Made by a program: the position numbers and the translations under genes
Part shown: in pieces, positions 34,509 to 45,701 of the stretch
How the letters are laid out: the number at the start of each line of letters is the position of its first letter
Numbering within the stretch: position 1 is the stretch's first letter
Assembly: GCA_013176395.1 (NCBI GenBank)
Contig: JABMLP010000004.1
Coordinates: forward strand, 1,054,001-1,118,000
Direction of reading: 5' to 3'
Origin: Venturia oleaginea
Taxonomy: Eukaryota; Ascomycota; Dothideomycetes; Venturiales; Venturiaceae
Length of the DNA: 64,000 nt
The notes under the pieces: model-generated
Told to the model about the DNA's origin: nothing
Seen by the model: the letters and a program-made list of their open reading frames with translations, nothing else
Databases searched by the model: none

Positions 34509-35465
34509 CTACAGGCCACCATACAGCTCGGCTCTCTGATATGTAGGACTTGGTTGCGAGGGTAACTCTTGCTGACTGATTTGCTGAGGTGGTTTGATAT
34601 CGCGGTAATGAGGATCGTAATAGCTCGGCGCAGCATCAAGCTCTTGTGTGCTGTTATGTCTATGCTGAACAAGTTTCATGCCGGCCACAATCCCCAAGAT
34701 GAGTAGTAGTGGTGTCCCGATGCCGAGGCCCACTCCTAAACTGATTTTCATTGCTGTGGATATGCCAGTTGTGGTGCTTTGATTTGGCAAAGTCGTTGAG
34801 GCATTCCCTTGTCCAGTGGTCGATGCAGTGGGTATTGCTGAGGTGCTTACAGATGGCGTTGAAAGGGTTGTTGCTGGGGTGCTTACAGATGGCATTGAAG
34901 GGGTTGTTGCTGAGGTGCTTACAGATGGCGTTGAAGGGGATGTTGCTGAGGTACTTATAGAGGTTGTTGAAGGGGTTGTCCCTGACGAAGAATCTGAGAT
35001 GTTGAAATACCGTGAGGTGAATCCTGCGTCGGTAATGGAAAAGCCTGGACCGACGTATAGGAAGAAGACTGGTGAAAAGTCGATATCAAAACCGTAGGCT
35101 GCAGGCTGGACGATCCAATCGTATGTCCCTGGACCGCTTCCGTTGCCACTGCCTGTCGTAAGTTAGTCAACTGATAAACCATTCCCATTTGGTCATGTGG
35201 TAAGCCACTTACCCCAAGAGAAAACAGGAGATACGCCTTGGCCTGCGAAATTGGAGGCTGTGTTCTGCTGCCATAACGAAATGTTGTACGTAGTTTGATT
35301 CGTGTTCCACTTCAAGGTATACTTTTCTCCAATAGCCCAGATCGGGTTGGTGCTCCAGGCTGCGTTTCTTACGCCGTCTGCCGGTTTTATAAACATGCCT
35401 TGGTCGTTGCCATTGCAATGAGAACCGACAATGAAAAAGGGCAAAGAAAGGATAGAGAGATTCAT
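34509..35465 (-). CDS. Type I membrane protein with Ser/Thr-rich stalk (298 aa), possible surface sensor
   Basis: Exons (minus): 35465-35213 and 35152-34509; one intron with donor GTAAGT and acceptor ACAG. The signal peptide is near MNLSILSLPFFIVGSHC. The extracellular domain contains WSTNPIWAIGEKYTLKWNTN and TYNISLWQQN, an Ig-like strand pattern seen in many ascomycete wall/membrane proteins, then a Gly-rich join and YDWIVQPAAYGF. Next comes a Ser/Thr stalk with 12-residue repeats of the form SVSTSATTPSMP, probably O-mannosylated, then one transmembrane helix (about SLGVGLGIGTPLLLILGIV) and a short cytosolic tail rich in Pro/Gln/Tyr. No enzyme signature. Likely a cell-surface or stress-sensor-type protein; that role is inferred. 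Confidence 0.82.
34837..34980 (-). repeat. 36-bp coding tandem repeat in the Ser/Thr stalk
   Basis: About four imperfect copies of a 36-bp unit, each encoding 12 residues such as SVSTSATTPSMP. As the unit is a multiple of three, copy-number change would lengthen or shorten the stalk without breaking the frame. Confidence 0.75.
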
Positions 35466-36040
35466 AGTGAGGGTGTAGAAGATGAAGAGGTGTTTTGCAG
35501 ATAATTGAAGTGAATATCTGAAAGAAGGTACACCAAGAGACTTCTCACGAGGGATATAGACAGCCTTGTGGAAGTTGGAAAGATGAGCTAGTGATGTAGG
35601 ACCCAGGGCTGAAACTTGAAGGATTTTGGACTAGTGTTCCATTTTAAGAAGGCGACAAGTACACCCAACCGAACATGATGCTTAATATGGTTGCTTCGGG
35701 CATGCATGAATTACAGCGGTTGATGAAGCTGCGGTACAACTCAACCTGCATCTGAACTGCTGTTGATTTACCGCAGGGATGCTTTTGATAGCTTTGACGC
35801 CGGGCTGGGAGGAGAATATTGAGCTCTGCCCAGGAGTATTCTAGATGTGTACTTCAAGTACAAGTCTTTTCTGGAGCTTCCAAATTCATGCAGAACACGA
35901 CAGCTTCCTTTGACGTGTTGCCCTCGTCGAGAGATGAGTAGTACAAAGCATTTTGATGTACCTACCGACTAACAGAGGTAAAGCGTCTACGCAAAGCACA
36001 GATGATGGGGTCGATACTCGATGGTACATTGGTGAAAGAA
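35466..36040. other. Intergenic region
   Basis: Promoter of the leftward membrane protein and spacer to the minisatellite. No gene seen. Confidence 0.5.
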
Positions 36041-36163
36041 TGGAGGATGGATGGAGGATGGATGGAGGATGGATGGAGGATGGATGGAGGATGGATGGAG
36101 GATGGAGGATGGAGGATGGAGGATGGAGGATGGAGGATGGAGGATGGAGGATGGAGGATGGAG
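36041..36163. repeat. Minisatellite: about six 11-bp units then about eight 7-bp units
   Basis: The 11-bp unit TGGAGGATGGA is repeated about six times, then collapses into a 7-bp subunit GGATGGA repeated about eight times. Strand-asymmetric, purine-only on the plus strand apart from T, so the region is open in several frames by chance. It lies about 450 bp upstream of the glycosyltransferase gene. Confidence 0.85.
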
Positions 36164-36498
36164 TCGAAAACAAAGACTGCGGTTCGGACCTCCTGCATGA
36201 ATAGTGGGCCACTTCCCGTCTCCCGGCCCATCCCGATTTAACCGCCCATATTGCACGGCCTAAGCGCCGACATGGCTGCTCCAGGTAACCGAAAACCAAT
36301 GAGCCACCATCAACACCCCATCTCCAACGACGAAGGGACCCAACCTAGTTTGGTACAGTAAGATATTTTCATTTTTTTGCCATGGCTTTGTGCTTCGCCG
36401 TTTCTCTCGCACGCACCACCATGGTACCAGGGAGCCCACCCATCTGGCTCTGATCAATACCTCTCCTGTTTGTTTTTACACTCTTCGCCATTCTATCG

Positions 36499-36708
36499 AT
36501 GCTGAACAAGATGCCATTCCTGCACGGCCGGCCGCAGCGCTCTATATTCATCGGTACATCTGTTGTATCTGTCATACTCTTCTTCACATTCATTTCTTTC
36601 CATTACTCGGTACTCCCTGGAGAACGGACTCGCGACTGGGCGTCTCCTTTGGGTAGACCTGAGGCATCTAATGGGCTGCCAAGCGATATATAATATGAGA
36701 ATTTAGGG
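36499..36708 (+). pseudogene. Former first exon of the GT25 glycosyltransferase (membrane anchor), with a stop codon
   Basis: From ATG 36499 the frame gives a short basic N-terminus, then a hydrophobic anchor (SIFIGTSVVSVILFFTFISF), the expected type II signal anchor of a Golgi glycosyltransferase. It continues to a TAA at 36691-36693 and then YENLG, ending at a GGG|GTATAT donor. A 51-nt intron to an acceptor after TCGAAG (36759) would join YENLG to FQKILVINLPSR in frame. The TAA (perhaps from CAA) therefore blocks the anchored form. Confidence 0.55.
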
Positions 36709-36750
36709 GTATATATACACCAATCCTCGTAAGCTGGTACATGATTAATC

Positions 36751-37820
36751 ATGTCGAAGTTCCAGAAAATTTTGGTTATCAACCTGCCCTCCAGGACAGA
36801 TCACAAGGACGCCTTCATCTTATCCTCTGCTTTGACGGATATCAAGGGTACCTTTTTTGACGGCGTAGATGGTAAAGACATGTCTGATAAAGCTTTGCCT
36901 CCAAACTATGGCGAGTATGTTATGCCTGCTGGAAACAGAGGCAGTTGGCGAGCACATCTCAACGCAATCCAACGGTGTGTCTTTTGAAGTCTGGTGGAGA
37001 CAAGAACTGAACTGATATGTAAAATAGAATTGTTACCGAGAATCTCGAAAGCACACTCATCGTGGAGGATGATGTCGACTGGGATATCCGCATCAAGTCG
37101 CAACTGCACCAGTTTGCAGACGCGGTACATGTTTTGACCCAGCTCTTGGCCTCTGATAGGGAAGAACTCGACTCTGAAGAGACTCACTTCGGGCCGGGCT
37201 TGTCAGAGCCATCAACGCTTGCGCTGAAACGAAGTCCCTATGGTGATAGTTGGGACATGCTATGGCTAGGTCACTGTGGTGCCAGGTTTCCCGAAAAGAA
37301 AAAGGACGGCAACCTGCTCCGGAGACGTGTCCTCTTCAACGACGAAACAGTTCCATCCTATCAGCATATCAGCCTTCAAATCGGAACCGACGAACTGGTC
37401 AAAAACTACGCAAACCACACCCGTGCAGTCCATCACACCGCCGAGACCGTTTGTTCGCTTGCCTACGCAGTCACACAGCGCGCTGCCAGGCAAATTCTCT
37501 TCGATCTTGGCCTGAAAGAATTACGAGGGCCTTACGACATTATGCTGCGCGAGTACTGCGACGGCCTGGGAGGTCGAAAAGTGAAGAATTGCTTTACGGC
37601 CCAGCCACAGTATTTCCAGCATTATCGACCCGTCGGGTCTAAAGGAAGGAATAGCGATAATAACGGTGGCGAGGAAGGCGACGAAGAATTCAATCAAGAA
37701 GCGCATACGTACAACATTCGCTGGAGTACCAGGATGAACATACAGAAGCTTGTTGATGGCCAGATCGACTTCGAGGATCAATATCCGGACGATGCTCCTG
37801 CTTCAAATAAAACGTATTGA
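36751..37820 (+). CDS. Glycosyltransferase family 25-type protein, 338 aa, lacking its anchor
   Basis: Exons 36751-36974 and 37028-37820; a 53-nt intron. The domain opens with KILVINLPSRTDHKDAF, the GT25 N-terminal signature, then DGVDGKDMSD, GNRGSWRAHLNAIQR, LIVEDDVDWDIRIKSQL (acidic DxD-type metal site), WDMLWLGHCG, VCSLAYAVTQRAARQIL and GPYDIMLREYCDGLG. GT25 enzymes transfer galactose or related sugars. The start used here is an ATG inside what looks like the ancestral first intron, in frame with the domain. It gives a protein with no signal anchor, so it would be mislocalised if made. The upstream anchor exon carries a stop. Catalytic sequence appears intact. Confidence 0.8.
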
Positions 37821-40196
37821 CGTCCTTGGACTCGCATGGGATTCAGCTGGTCGAGATTTTCCTGACGGGAGGTATGTGCAAATTTAGTGGTTTGGTAATT
37901 TGTGTTGAAAAGAAGGGCTTTTCATGATCTGGATGCTCGCTACGAACATCAGACTCCTAGTTTATCATCGCGTTCTCTCATATCAACATTTTTGCCGGCG
38001 CTCACCAAAAGTAAGAACGGACAGCCGGTAAGTCCTCTGTTGTACCTAAGGGTTTGCCGCCATTCGGTGATGCTGACCCATCATCTACAGCATCCAATAA
38101 ACCAGTTTGTTTCACCTCGCGACTGACAAAAATTGCCTGCTTTCCCAGCCAAGTCGAAACCGAAGTCTACAAAAGGCCATGAAGCAGGACAGCTGCACAA
38201 AACGTCTATAGTCAAGATTTTGCAGTCGAGTCTTTGATCGCGACGAAGAAGCTGATACCAGAGTCCTCTGTAGTGTTCTCGGCAAAACAACCTGATGGGA
38301 GGTCGGTGCTCTCGGCAAATACCTTTGTCGTCCAATTGAGGGTCGAGCCAGCGTTGTGCTAGACACCAAGTCGGTCTTTCTTACCGTGGCAATTGCGCGC
38401 AATATTGTTTTCTTGTGTGAGATAGGTAGAAACTCGTCTACCGAGATCCGTATCTGTCCGTGTGAGAAGCAAGTGGCCGAAATTAGCATCTTTGAACATA
38501 CTCAAACTCTGATTTCCTATGTCACAGGGATATCGGACAGTATCGACCGCTTCGTCTTCTCACTGATAGCAGGACGCCCTCATTTCCAACAATGTTGCCA
38601 TCAAAACTTGATGATGTAGTCCTTATCTTTTCATCTCTCCCTTTGTCCCACATTTCCCAGATCCAGCGCAAGTTGGACCATTTCAGTATTGGCAGTAGTA
38701 AGGAACCTAAACAAACCTCGCCTCTCACACTTCGAACATGTGGAAGGGGATGGACTCGCCCTGTTGAATGCTGGAATTTTGAGGATATGCGGTAAGTTAC
38801 GATGCTGCGGCGGGAGGCTGTAGAGCTGCAGGAATTAATGATTGGAACAAAGAATACCAGACTGCGTTGCATAACACTAGCCTGATTTGGCACAAGGAAT
38901 TTCCCCTCTCTTTTTGATCCTTCTGTGGCCTTTTGTGTAATGGGAAGCTATTGATAAATTGACGAGTAGTAAAGGCCATATTTGGCGTACATCTCATCAT
39001 CACCATCCTAATATAGCTTTACTCGAACAGCGACAGCTGCTAGCAACAATGAGTGCGGTATTCATAAATCGTAATGTACATAATATATGTTCCAATACAG
39101 CGCCTATTCCAAATGCAGGAAATCCCGCTCTTGCAATGATCGATTTTGAACAAGATCTTGCCTGAGCCCGGTCAAAACGATTGGTACTGACATAGGCGAA
39201 ATCTAAAGAAGAATTTATTTAGCACCACCCATTGCAGGATAAAGTTGTGAAACAACTGATGAGAGATGCCTACCCTGAGTAATTCTGAAATATCGACAAG
39301 TCATCCTGTCGATCGTTGTTGCTGTGAGGAAGTTGTACGTCGCGGGTGTTTGAACCACCATCCGCGATGTCGTAAATGAGTTCTGTCATTGATTTCTTTC
39401 TCGATGCGGACGAGGCGGAGGTTGATGTAGATGAGGCGGAAGATGTGAGATGTTGCGGTGACAGTGGTGGCGAGCTCATTATGCCCATTGTGATGCTCGA
39501 GGAGAATAGGTATTTTGAGTTCGAGGTACTATCGGCGAGTGGGATGTAGAAGGTGGATGAAAAGACCTATACCTGCTGTTTCCTGGAGTTGAGAGCAGAT
39601 AAAGACCCTAAATGGTTTGCATCTCCAAGCAGCCCCAAGCGCCAAGCATAAGGTTTGTTCCAAAAAGAAGAGTTGACCCGGTTCTTGGTAAAGAGTGAAC
39701 CGATCAGTGCAACACGTTGAGACCGTGGGCCAAGGAAACTGCAGGTCGATAGGAGACCCCGCATTATTGTGTCGCAAAGTCAAGCAGCGCAGTTGGAATC
39801 ATGACACGGTGATTGATCTTGGTAGCCTTGGTGATGCCTTGGGAGTTCAGGGTCTATTGCTCAGCCTCGAGCTAGTCGCATCGAGCCACATTCGTGCTAG
39901 ACGCGCTGATGTCAGCCAAGACAGCGTACCACATTCGCACTATTCAGTAATTCGATTAGTCGGCGCTATACTTGTCTTGTAATATCATAAATGTTTCGAA
40001 CACGGAGGCTAACTCATATTCTAGAAGAAAATGCATAAGCAGGCCGCCGACTCAAGGGTGTCGCGAGCATTCCCTTCCTTCAAGAGTCAAGCAGTTGCTG
40101 CAAGAACCACGGTATCACATTTCCATATGATAAGCATTTCATTCCCAGCTGGTAGAAAGGGTCTTAGCGAACTGTCGAGAAGGTGAGGGATCATGA
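37821..40196. other. Intergenic, possible unassigned exons
   Basis: A segment at 37902-38100 reads DLDARYEHQTPSLSSRSLIS and ends at a good donor (GTAAGT, about 38031), followed by an acceptor (CTACAG, about 38091). Downstream frames then break, so it may be a gene remnant. A minus frame at 39270-39488 (72 codons, Ser-rich) has no support. Otherwise nothing recognised. Confidence 0.4.
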
Positions 40197-40961
40197 TCAA
40201 GCATTTGACTCACACAATTCGCACGCTTCAAACTCAGAACCCCAATAGTCGACCTCCCGGGCCGGCGCGATGATGAGAAGTTCCAACGGGACATGCTGAG
40301 AATACGGAAGCTCAACTATTGGAAGGTCTCGCATACAGGTATATCCCCAATTCTTGAGATAAAATTCAGCCATCGTACGCTTCAATTTCTTGGTGCTATT
40401 CTTGAGGTGGAGGCACATATTGATGTTGAATAGGTCCTTGTTCACGAAGCGTCCAATCTTCCATTATCGAGCCAGCTTTCCAATTTTGCCTTGCGAATTT
40501 GCATGTGCCTCGAGAACAGTAGTGCTATGCAGCATCTTGATCTTTGCATACATCTCTGAGGCATACCAGTTTCCTCGCTTGGGGTCCACGAACATTTGTG
40601 CAAGCTCTTGGTTGCTTGTTACGCCACAAACCTCTAGGGCGAGCTGAAGAAGTGAAAAGCCAGCGGCAAAGCTCATGTCCGCAGAGACGATTTGGGATGG
40701 TGATGTAGCGAGTTTGGTAACCTGACCTTCTTTGGACACTGCTTCAGCTTCAAAGGCTGATTTATCCTGGTAGGTGGCTGAAGAGGAAACCGTCTATATG
40801 TGTCAGAAATTACCGATTAGAAAGAGATTCAGGGTCATTACACTCATCTTCGCGTCTGAAGTCCTGGCTGGCTGGCTGCCAGCTTGACCAAGCAAATTGC
40901 GAATTGCCTCTGCCTTTGCCTTTGCCATGGCGCGTTTGAAATTGGCGTCGGCCTGTGACAT
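40197..40961 (-). pseudogene. Hypothetical protein interrupted by TAA (two exons)
   Basis: Exon 1 40961-40842 encodes MSQADANFKRAMAKAKAEAI and onward; the intron has a GTAATG donor and an ATATAG acceptor. Exon 2 from 40793 contains LQLALEVCGVTSNQELAQMF and YASEMYAKIKMLHST, and stops at a TAA (40464-40466) after KIGKLAR, giving 149 residues. The same frame then stays open with WKIGRFVNKDLFNIN and IVELPYSQHVPLELLIIAPA to a stop at 40197, so the original protein was probably about 238 residues and the TAA a CAA to TAA change. Family and function unknown. The short form may still be translated. Confidence 0.5.
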
Positions 40962-41876
40962 GATATGCTCGAGTTGTTGATGTCGGAGAAAGAAGCGGGA
41001 GAAACTGCTGCCAGGTAGCAGATAGCTCGATCCCCAGATGGAAGTGATGGTCTTTCATTTGTCAATGGCCGAGGTGGCACGGCGTTGATGCTTGCGCCGG
41101 TCGCTGCTGGACACATCTTCCTATTACCGTGTTAGTATTTTCACCTCAACGCGAGAAAAAGATGATCGACCTCATAGTTATCACGGTACTCGGTCTTGTT
41201 TATCGACAAACATACCTCACGCGCGCTCCCGCGCTTCAGCCCAGGAATTAATCGAAGTCGGGAACTGAGCATCCATAGTCGTAATCCCACAACCCATCAA
41301 ACCAAAAGCCATACCAACTGACCCAGACCCGACATCTAAACCAAAGAAGCCTCCTACCTAGCCCCACGCACGCAAACCTTTACGCATCAACCTGAGAACT
41401 TCTCAAAGTCAAAGACTAAAAATCAGCATTCACAAACCCACCACGCACCAAGACAAGAAAAGAAGGAAGCTATGTCAAACCTACGAGGAATTGCCATACG
41501 GATCGAGAAACCCCCTACCAAGCCTCCCGCTTTCCCAAAACGTTTAAAACTGCAAAAAGGAGCTATGAGTAAACAAATTATTCAAACTGCACCACTAATA
41601 CAAGAAGCAAAGAATTCGCCCATCAAAACTGCAAGACTGTCCTCTCAACAATACGCGCCGGGGCTCCTATTCAACAGCTAAAACCACTCCAACTAATTCC
41701 CATACAAGATCGACATCGGTAATCTTCTGGCAAATCATTTTTTGAGATTGCCATAAACTTATTGATGAACGTCTTGATTTCAGAAGTTTTATTCAGAAAC
41801 ATACTTTGTACTCGCGGAAGCAATGATCTGAAGATACCACATCAGTCATGGCTATTGCACCCCAAAAGCAAAACAC
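40962..41876. other. Intergenic region
   Basis: Promoter of the leftward hypothetical gene and the 3' flank of the next gene. Frames at 41472-41681 and 40844-41116 have no features. Nothing else seen. Confidence 0.5.
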
Positions 41877-44077
41877 TCAGGCAGCAACAGCTTCGGCCGA
41901 CCCTCTTCTGGCTGCAGCTGCCCCGATTTTGGCCTTCTTTTGCTTCTCCGCCCAGTCCCTGCTAGCTTGTCTACCTCTCTCCGCCGCGTCGGCCCGAGCC
42001 TTCTTCATGGACTCATCCTTCTCTCGTTTCTCCCGTTCGAGGACGTCACTGGTCTTTCTACCCCTGTTGAAGACTTCCTTGCCCTTGTTCATAGCCGTGG
42101 AAGCCGCTGCTCCGCTTCCATTTCTTGACTTGCTTCCCAGCGAAGTGGAGAGGAGTTTGGCACTTGTGTTTGCCGCGGCCGTCGCTGTCGTAGTTCGCTG
42201 TTTTGGCATGGAGAGAGACGAAGAGAATGCTTTTTGGCCATTCTCCGCCGCGACAGTCGACCGCTTGAGTGGCGGGATAGACACACTCGCACCAGCTCCG
42301 GTCATACTGGTTCTCTTCGCTCTGTCTGGAATCGTAGAAGTGCGCTTTGTACTACTGCCTGTTACTGTTGAAGAGCGTTTCAGTCCACCGCTGGATACAT
42401 TCTCTTTATCCTTCACTGGCTCAGTACCTCCGGTGCTTAGCCGTGACTTGGTTGCAACTGTGTCAGCGGGCTTCCGGATGGTCGGTCGGGGCTTAACTGC
42501 CTTCTTTTCTGCCCCCTTAGCCTCCATTCTCTTGAGTCGCTCCTCTTTGGCCTGCTTTAGCTTCGCTGCAACATCATCTCCCGGAAGTTTGAAGGTTGCT
42601 TGGGTAGTTGGCTTGCTGGACTTTGGCGCCGGAGGAGGAGCTGGGAATTGCACTGAGATTGGACGACGTTTCGCAGCTAGGTAGTCTGGTTTCTTAGTGC
42701 CCGGGCCAATAGCGGCGGAGGCGGACTTAGGCGCAATCATGGAAGTCGGTCTCGCTCTCGTGCTTGTCGAGCGGCCCAATGTGCTGGTTGACTTTGCCAA
42801 GGGGTTCGTGGACTTGGTAGAATTTGGGCGTATTATGGAGCTGGCACCATTTGATGAGGCTGCCACAGGCGCACGTAATCTTGAGGTTGCCGAAGGCTGG
42901 GTAGTGCTCGCTATTTTGGGCGTGGCCTTTGCCTTCACGCTTCCGGATCGAGCCAATGTCTGAGGCCTCTTCGCTGCGGGCTCTTTCTTCTCTGCAGTTG
43001 ACTTCAAACTGGACGGCGATGGAGCTTTGATATTATGTGGCTCGGCTGTCTTGGGCTTTGTTGCCGTCGATCTCGTGGGACCGGGCTGTATTGAAGATGC
43101 CGGTAAATCCAGTCCCGGAATAATTTTGTCTACTTCGTCGAGCGTATCTTCAAGTGCGTCCAGTGCGTCGATTGGGTGCTCAAATTGCAAAGTCGGGGTC
43201 TCGTTCGATACAGAGGCATTGCTGGACGCCGCTGGAGATTCCACGACTGGCACAGCCTCGTCGACGACCTTTGGTTCTTGGTTTATAATAGAGAGCTCCT
43301 CTGCTGGCGTCACTTCATCCCTTGTTGGCGTCACTACCTCCTCGGCTGGCGTTGCTACCTCCTCAGCTGCCTCGACAGCAAGTATGGCCTCTTCCACTGT
43401 TGCGACGGGTTCAGGTTTTGGGCTGTCTACGACAGGTTCTGCGATTGTAGGTATCAGGGCAGGTGTAGCCTCAGCCAATGCCAATTGTCGTCTCGTCATC
43501 CGAGCCGGCTTTGCTTCTGGGGTCATTGGTCGAGCTTTGATGGCTGGCTCTTCGACATCTACATTTGCTATTAGTACTGGTATAGATAGGTTCCTGAGGA
43601 TTCGATTCAAGCCACAGCCAGAAAATCATCGACGCGGAGATCAAATCAAGCATCATGTGTTTATGGTGGGTGGCATGGAGAATGAATTTGAAAATCGGGT
43701 CTCCACTCACCAATTGACTCGGCCTCCATATCCTTCCTGGGGCTCCTCAGAATGGGCATTGCAGCAGGATTGAACTCCTCATCCTCAATAACTGGAACCG
43801 GAGTTTCCTCGACAGTCTCCACCTCAGGTGTGGCTTCTGGTGTGAGAGTAACCTTTGCCTTTTTGCCAGCCTTCTTCTTTGCACCATTCTTTCCGCCCTT
43901 TCTGGACTTTGGTCTCGCCATATCTTCTGATGAATCGTCGTCTTGTTCCGGGTCGTCGTCGCGTTCCTGTTCGAGAATGTGGTATTCGGAGTCGAGTGGG
44001 TTGTCTTGAATGTCTGTAGAGAGACTTGTTACTTCTTCCTCGGCCTTTGCGGCGGCGCGAGTCTTTCTAGCAGCCAT
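41877..44077 (-). CDS. Low-complexity basic protein of unknown function (682 aa, two exons)
   Basis: Exons (minus): 44077-43711 and 43558-41877; a 152-nt intron, donor GTGAGT, acceptor GTAG; 2049 nt in frame. The start MAARKTRAAAKAEEEV leads to an acidic stretch and a Lys/Gly-rich basic patch (RPKSRKGGKNGAKKKAGKKA), likely nuclear localisation. Residues 130-300 are Glu/Val/Pro-rich. The middle is Ser/Thr/Arg/Pro-rich with repeats of SKSTxxR type. The C-terminus has charged helices (KLKQAKEERLKRMEAKGAEK, and EREKREKDESMKKARADAAE) ending RQASRDWAEKQKKAKIG. No enzyme domain. The composition suggests a disordered nuclear, chromatin or cytoskeleton-binding protein; that is a guess from composition only. 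Confidence 0.75.
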
Positions 44078-45701
44078 TGTTGTGTTGCTGTTGCTGTTGC
44101 TGTGTGAGAATGTGTCGTTCCTGCTCAATTGCGGGTGTTGGAAAGGAGGGACTCGTTGTTGATCGAATCTTGTACACAGTAGTAAACACCACTTCCACCA
44201 ATCGGCGCTCCATAGGACGCCACAAGTGGCGTTCACTACACGCTATCACACCTCTCGTACTCCACTGATACAGCTTTCTTTTTGCCAGCCTTCAATATTG
44301 GGGACTTTCTGAAAATCGGAAGAATGATTTTGCCATAGTTGTAGCAACATCTTCCAAGATTGAGAGTGCTATTGAAAATAAGGTACTATCCCATTCTTGG
44401 CAAAAGAATTGACGAGCCTGACAAATATGCCATGTTCCGAATCGGACGAGTGACAGAATCTCTATTGCTGAATCTTGCTGTGAACCAATGGCGTTTCCTG
44501 CTCTCGTTCTCTTTCTCGGGCTTGCTGGGAGTCTCACGTGATCTGTGCTGACCCACTTTCAGAGATCACGTGATATTTCCAGCAAGTATCTTCAACCTCG
44601 CCCTTCTTCTCTTCCGCCCATCATCCACCATCCATCATCCATCATCCATCATCCAACCACCACATACTCGACTTGAACCCGCTTCATCATCTCTTCACCT
44701 CGCAGAACGAAACCGCTGCTCTTGCTCTTGAGCTCTGGATGACACTACAGTCCTCACCATCTCACAACCCGTTTCAGTGACGAAACCATCACGAAAGACC
44801 ATATGCTGATCATACACAACCCGATAGGCTACAAGTTTCAATTTTTCGAACATTTTGTTTATACTCAACATACTTCCTCCTGTTCCTAGCGCATTTTCGC
44901 CCCTATCCGTTCAATGAGCGTCGCAGTTTGGCCGCATCTTCCATCAGCCGGCTTCGGAGCACGTCGAACAACGCCATCTGTGATTCCTCTTTGCAAAGAT
45001 ATTGCTGTCATCTCAGATCTGCCAACAGCAATCAAAGCGCACGATGGTGCTCGTTGAAAAGCTCGTTGCTAATGTACGAGTGCACTCCGCTGATGAAACC
45101 GCATCTTGGAGTCGGCTTCCACACAAAACCAATTTGGGGGATAAACACTGCCAACCTCTCACTCTCACGTCCGGTTGTGTTGCCACGCTGAGTCTTGAGG
45201 CTGGCGAATCTGTCAGATCTATATTATGTCGCACCAGGGTTCTTCTGTACATTGAATTCACAGCCTCACAGCCTTCCAGAACACGTACAGACTGTTTTCG
45301 CTGTTTTATTATGGTCTCGAATCTTGCACACCCCGTGGTCAATGCCTCGTCTGATATTTCTGTTCTCTGTTGACTGCGACCGAAGTGAAGCACCGACGCA
45401 TCCATTCACAATGCACTCTTTCAGAACCTCAACTCTGCCTGGGTTCATCATATGGTCGAGGTGCCTTTTGAGCAGAGCTCTAAGAAACTTTCCTCCCCTT
45501 AGCGACAGCCGTCACTGGTTTCAATATGTGAGGTATAGATGGACGTGATGATGTTTTGGCCCAACCCCTCTGAAGAGCGTTTTACCGGCAGCTGTATCCC
45601 GGATAGCTCGGAAGTCCAAGCAATCTTTATACATATGCTTTGGGAAAGATCGCGGTATATTCGCACGAAGTTCATCGCGGTCGCTTGTTCTCAATCCAAC
45701 A
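44078..45701. other. Divergent promoter/leader region
   Basis: 1.6 kb between head-to-head genes. It contains a short CATC/CCATCAT microsatellite (about 44619-44660) and C/T-rich DNA. Short frames at 44914-45070 and 44928-45548 have no recognisable features; some may be upstream ORFs in a long leader of the PEBP gene. Confidence 0.5.

Noticed and set aside
35886..36299. Multiple overlapping frames across the purine-rich minisatellite
   Set aside because: Artefacts of the 11/7-bp repeat; no start, domain or splice support.
41472..41681. 69-codon Lys/Pro-rich plus-strand frame
   Set aside because: No start context, partner exon or motif; in the flank between two leftward genes.
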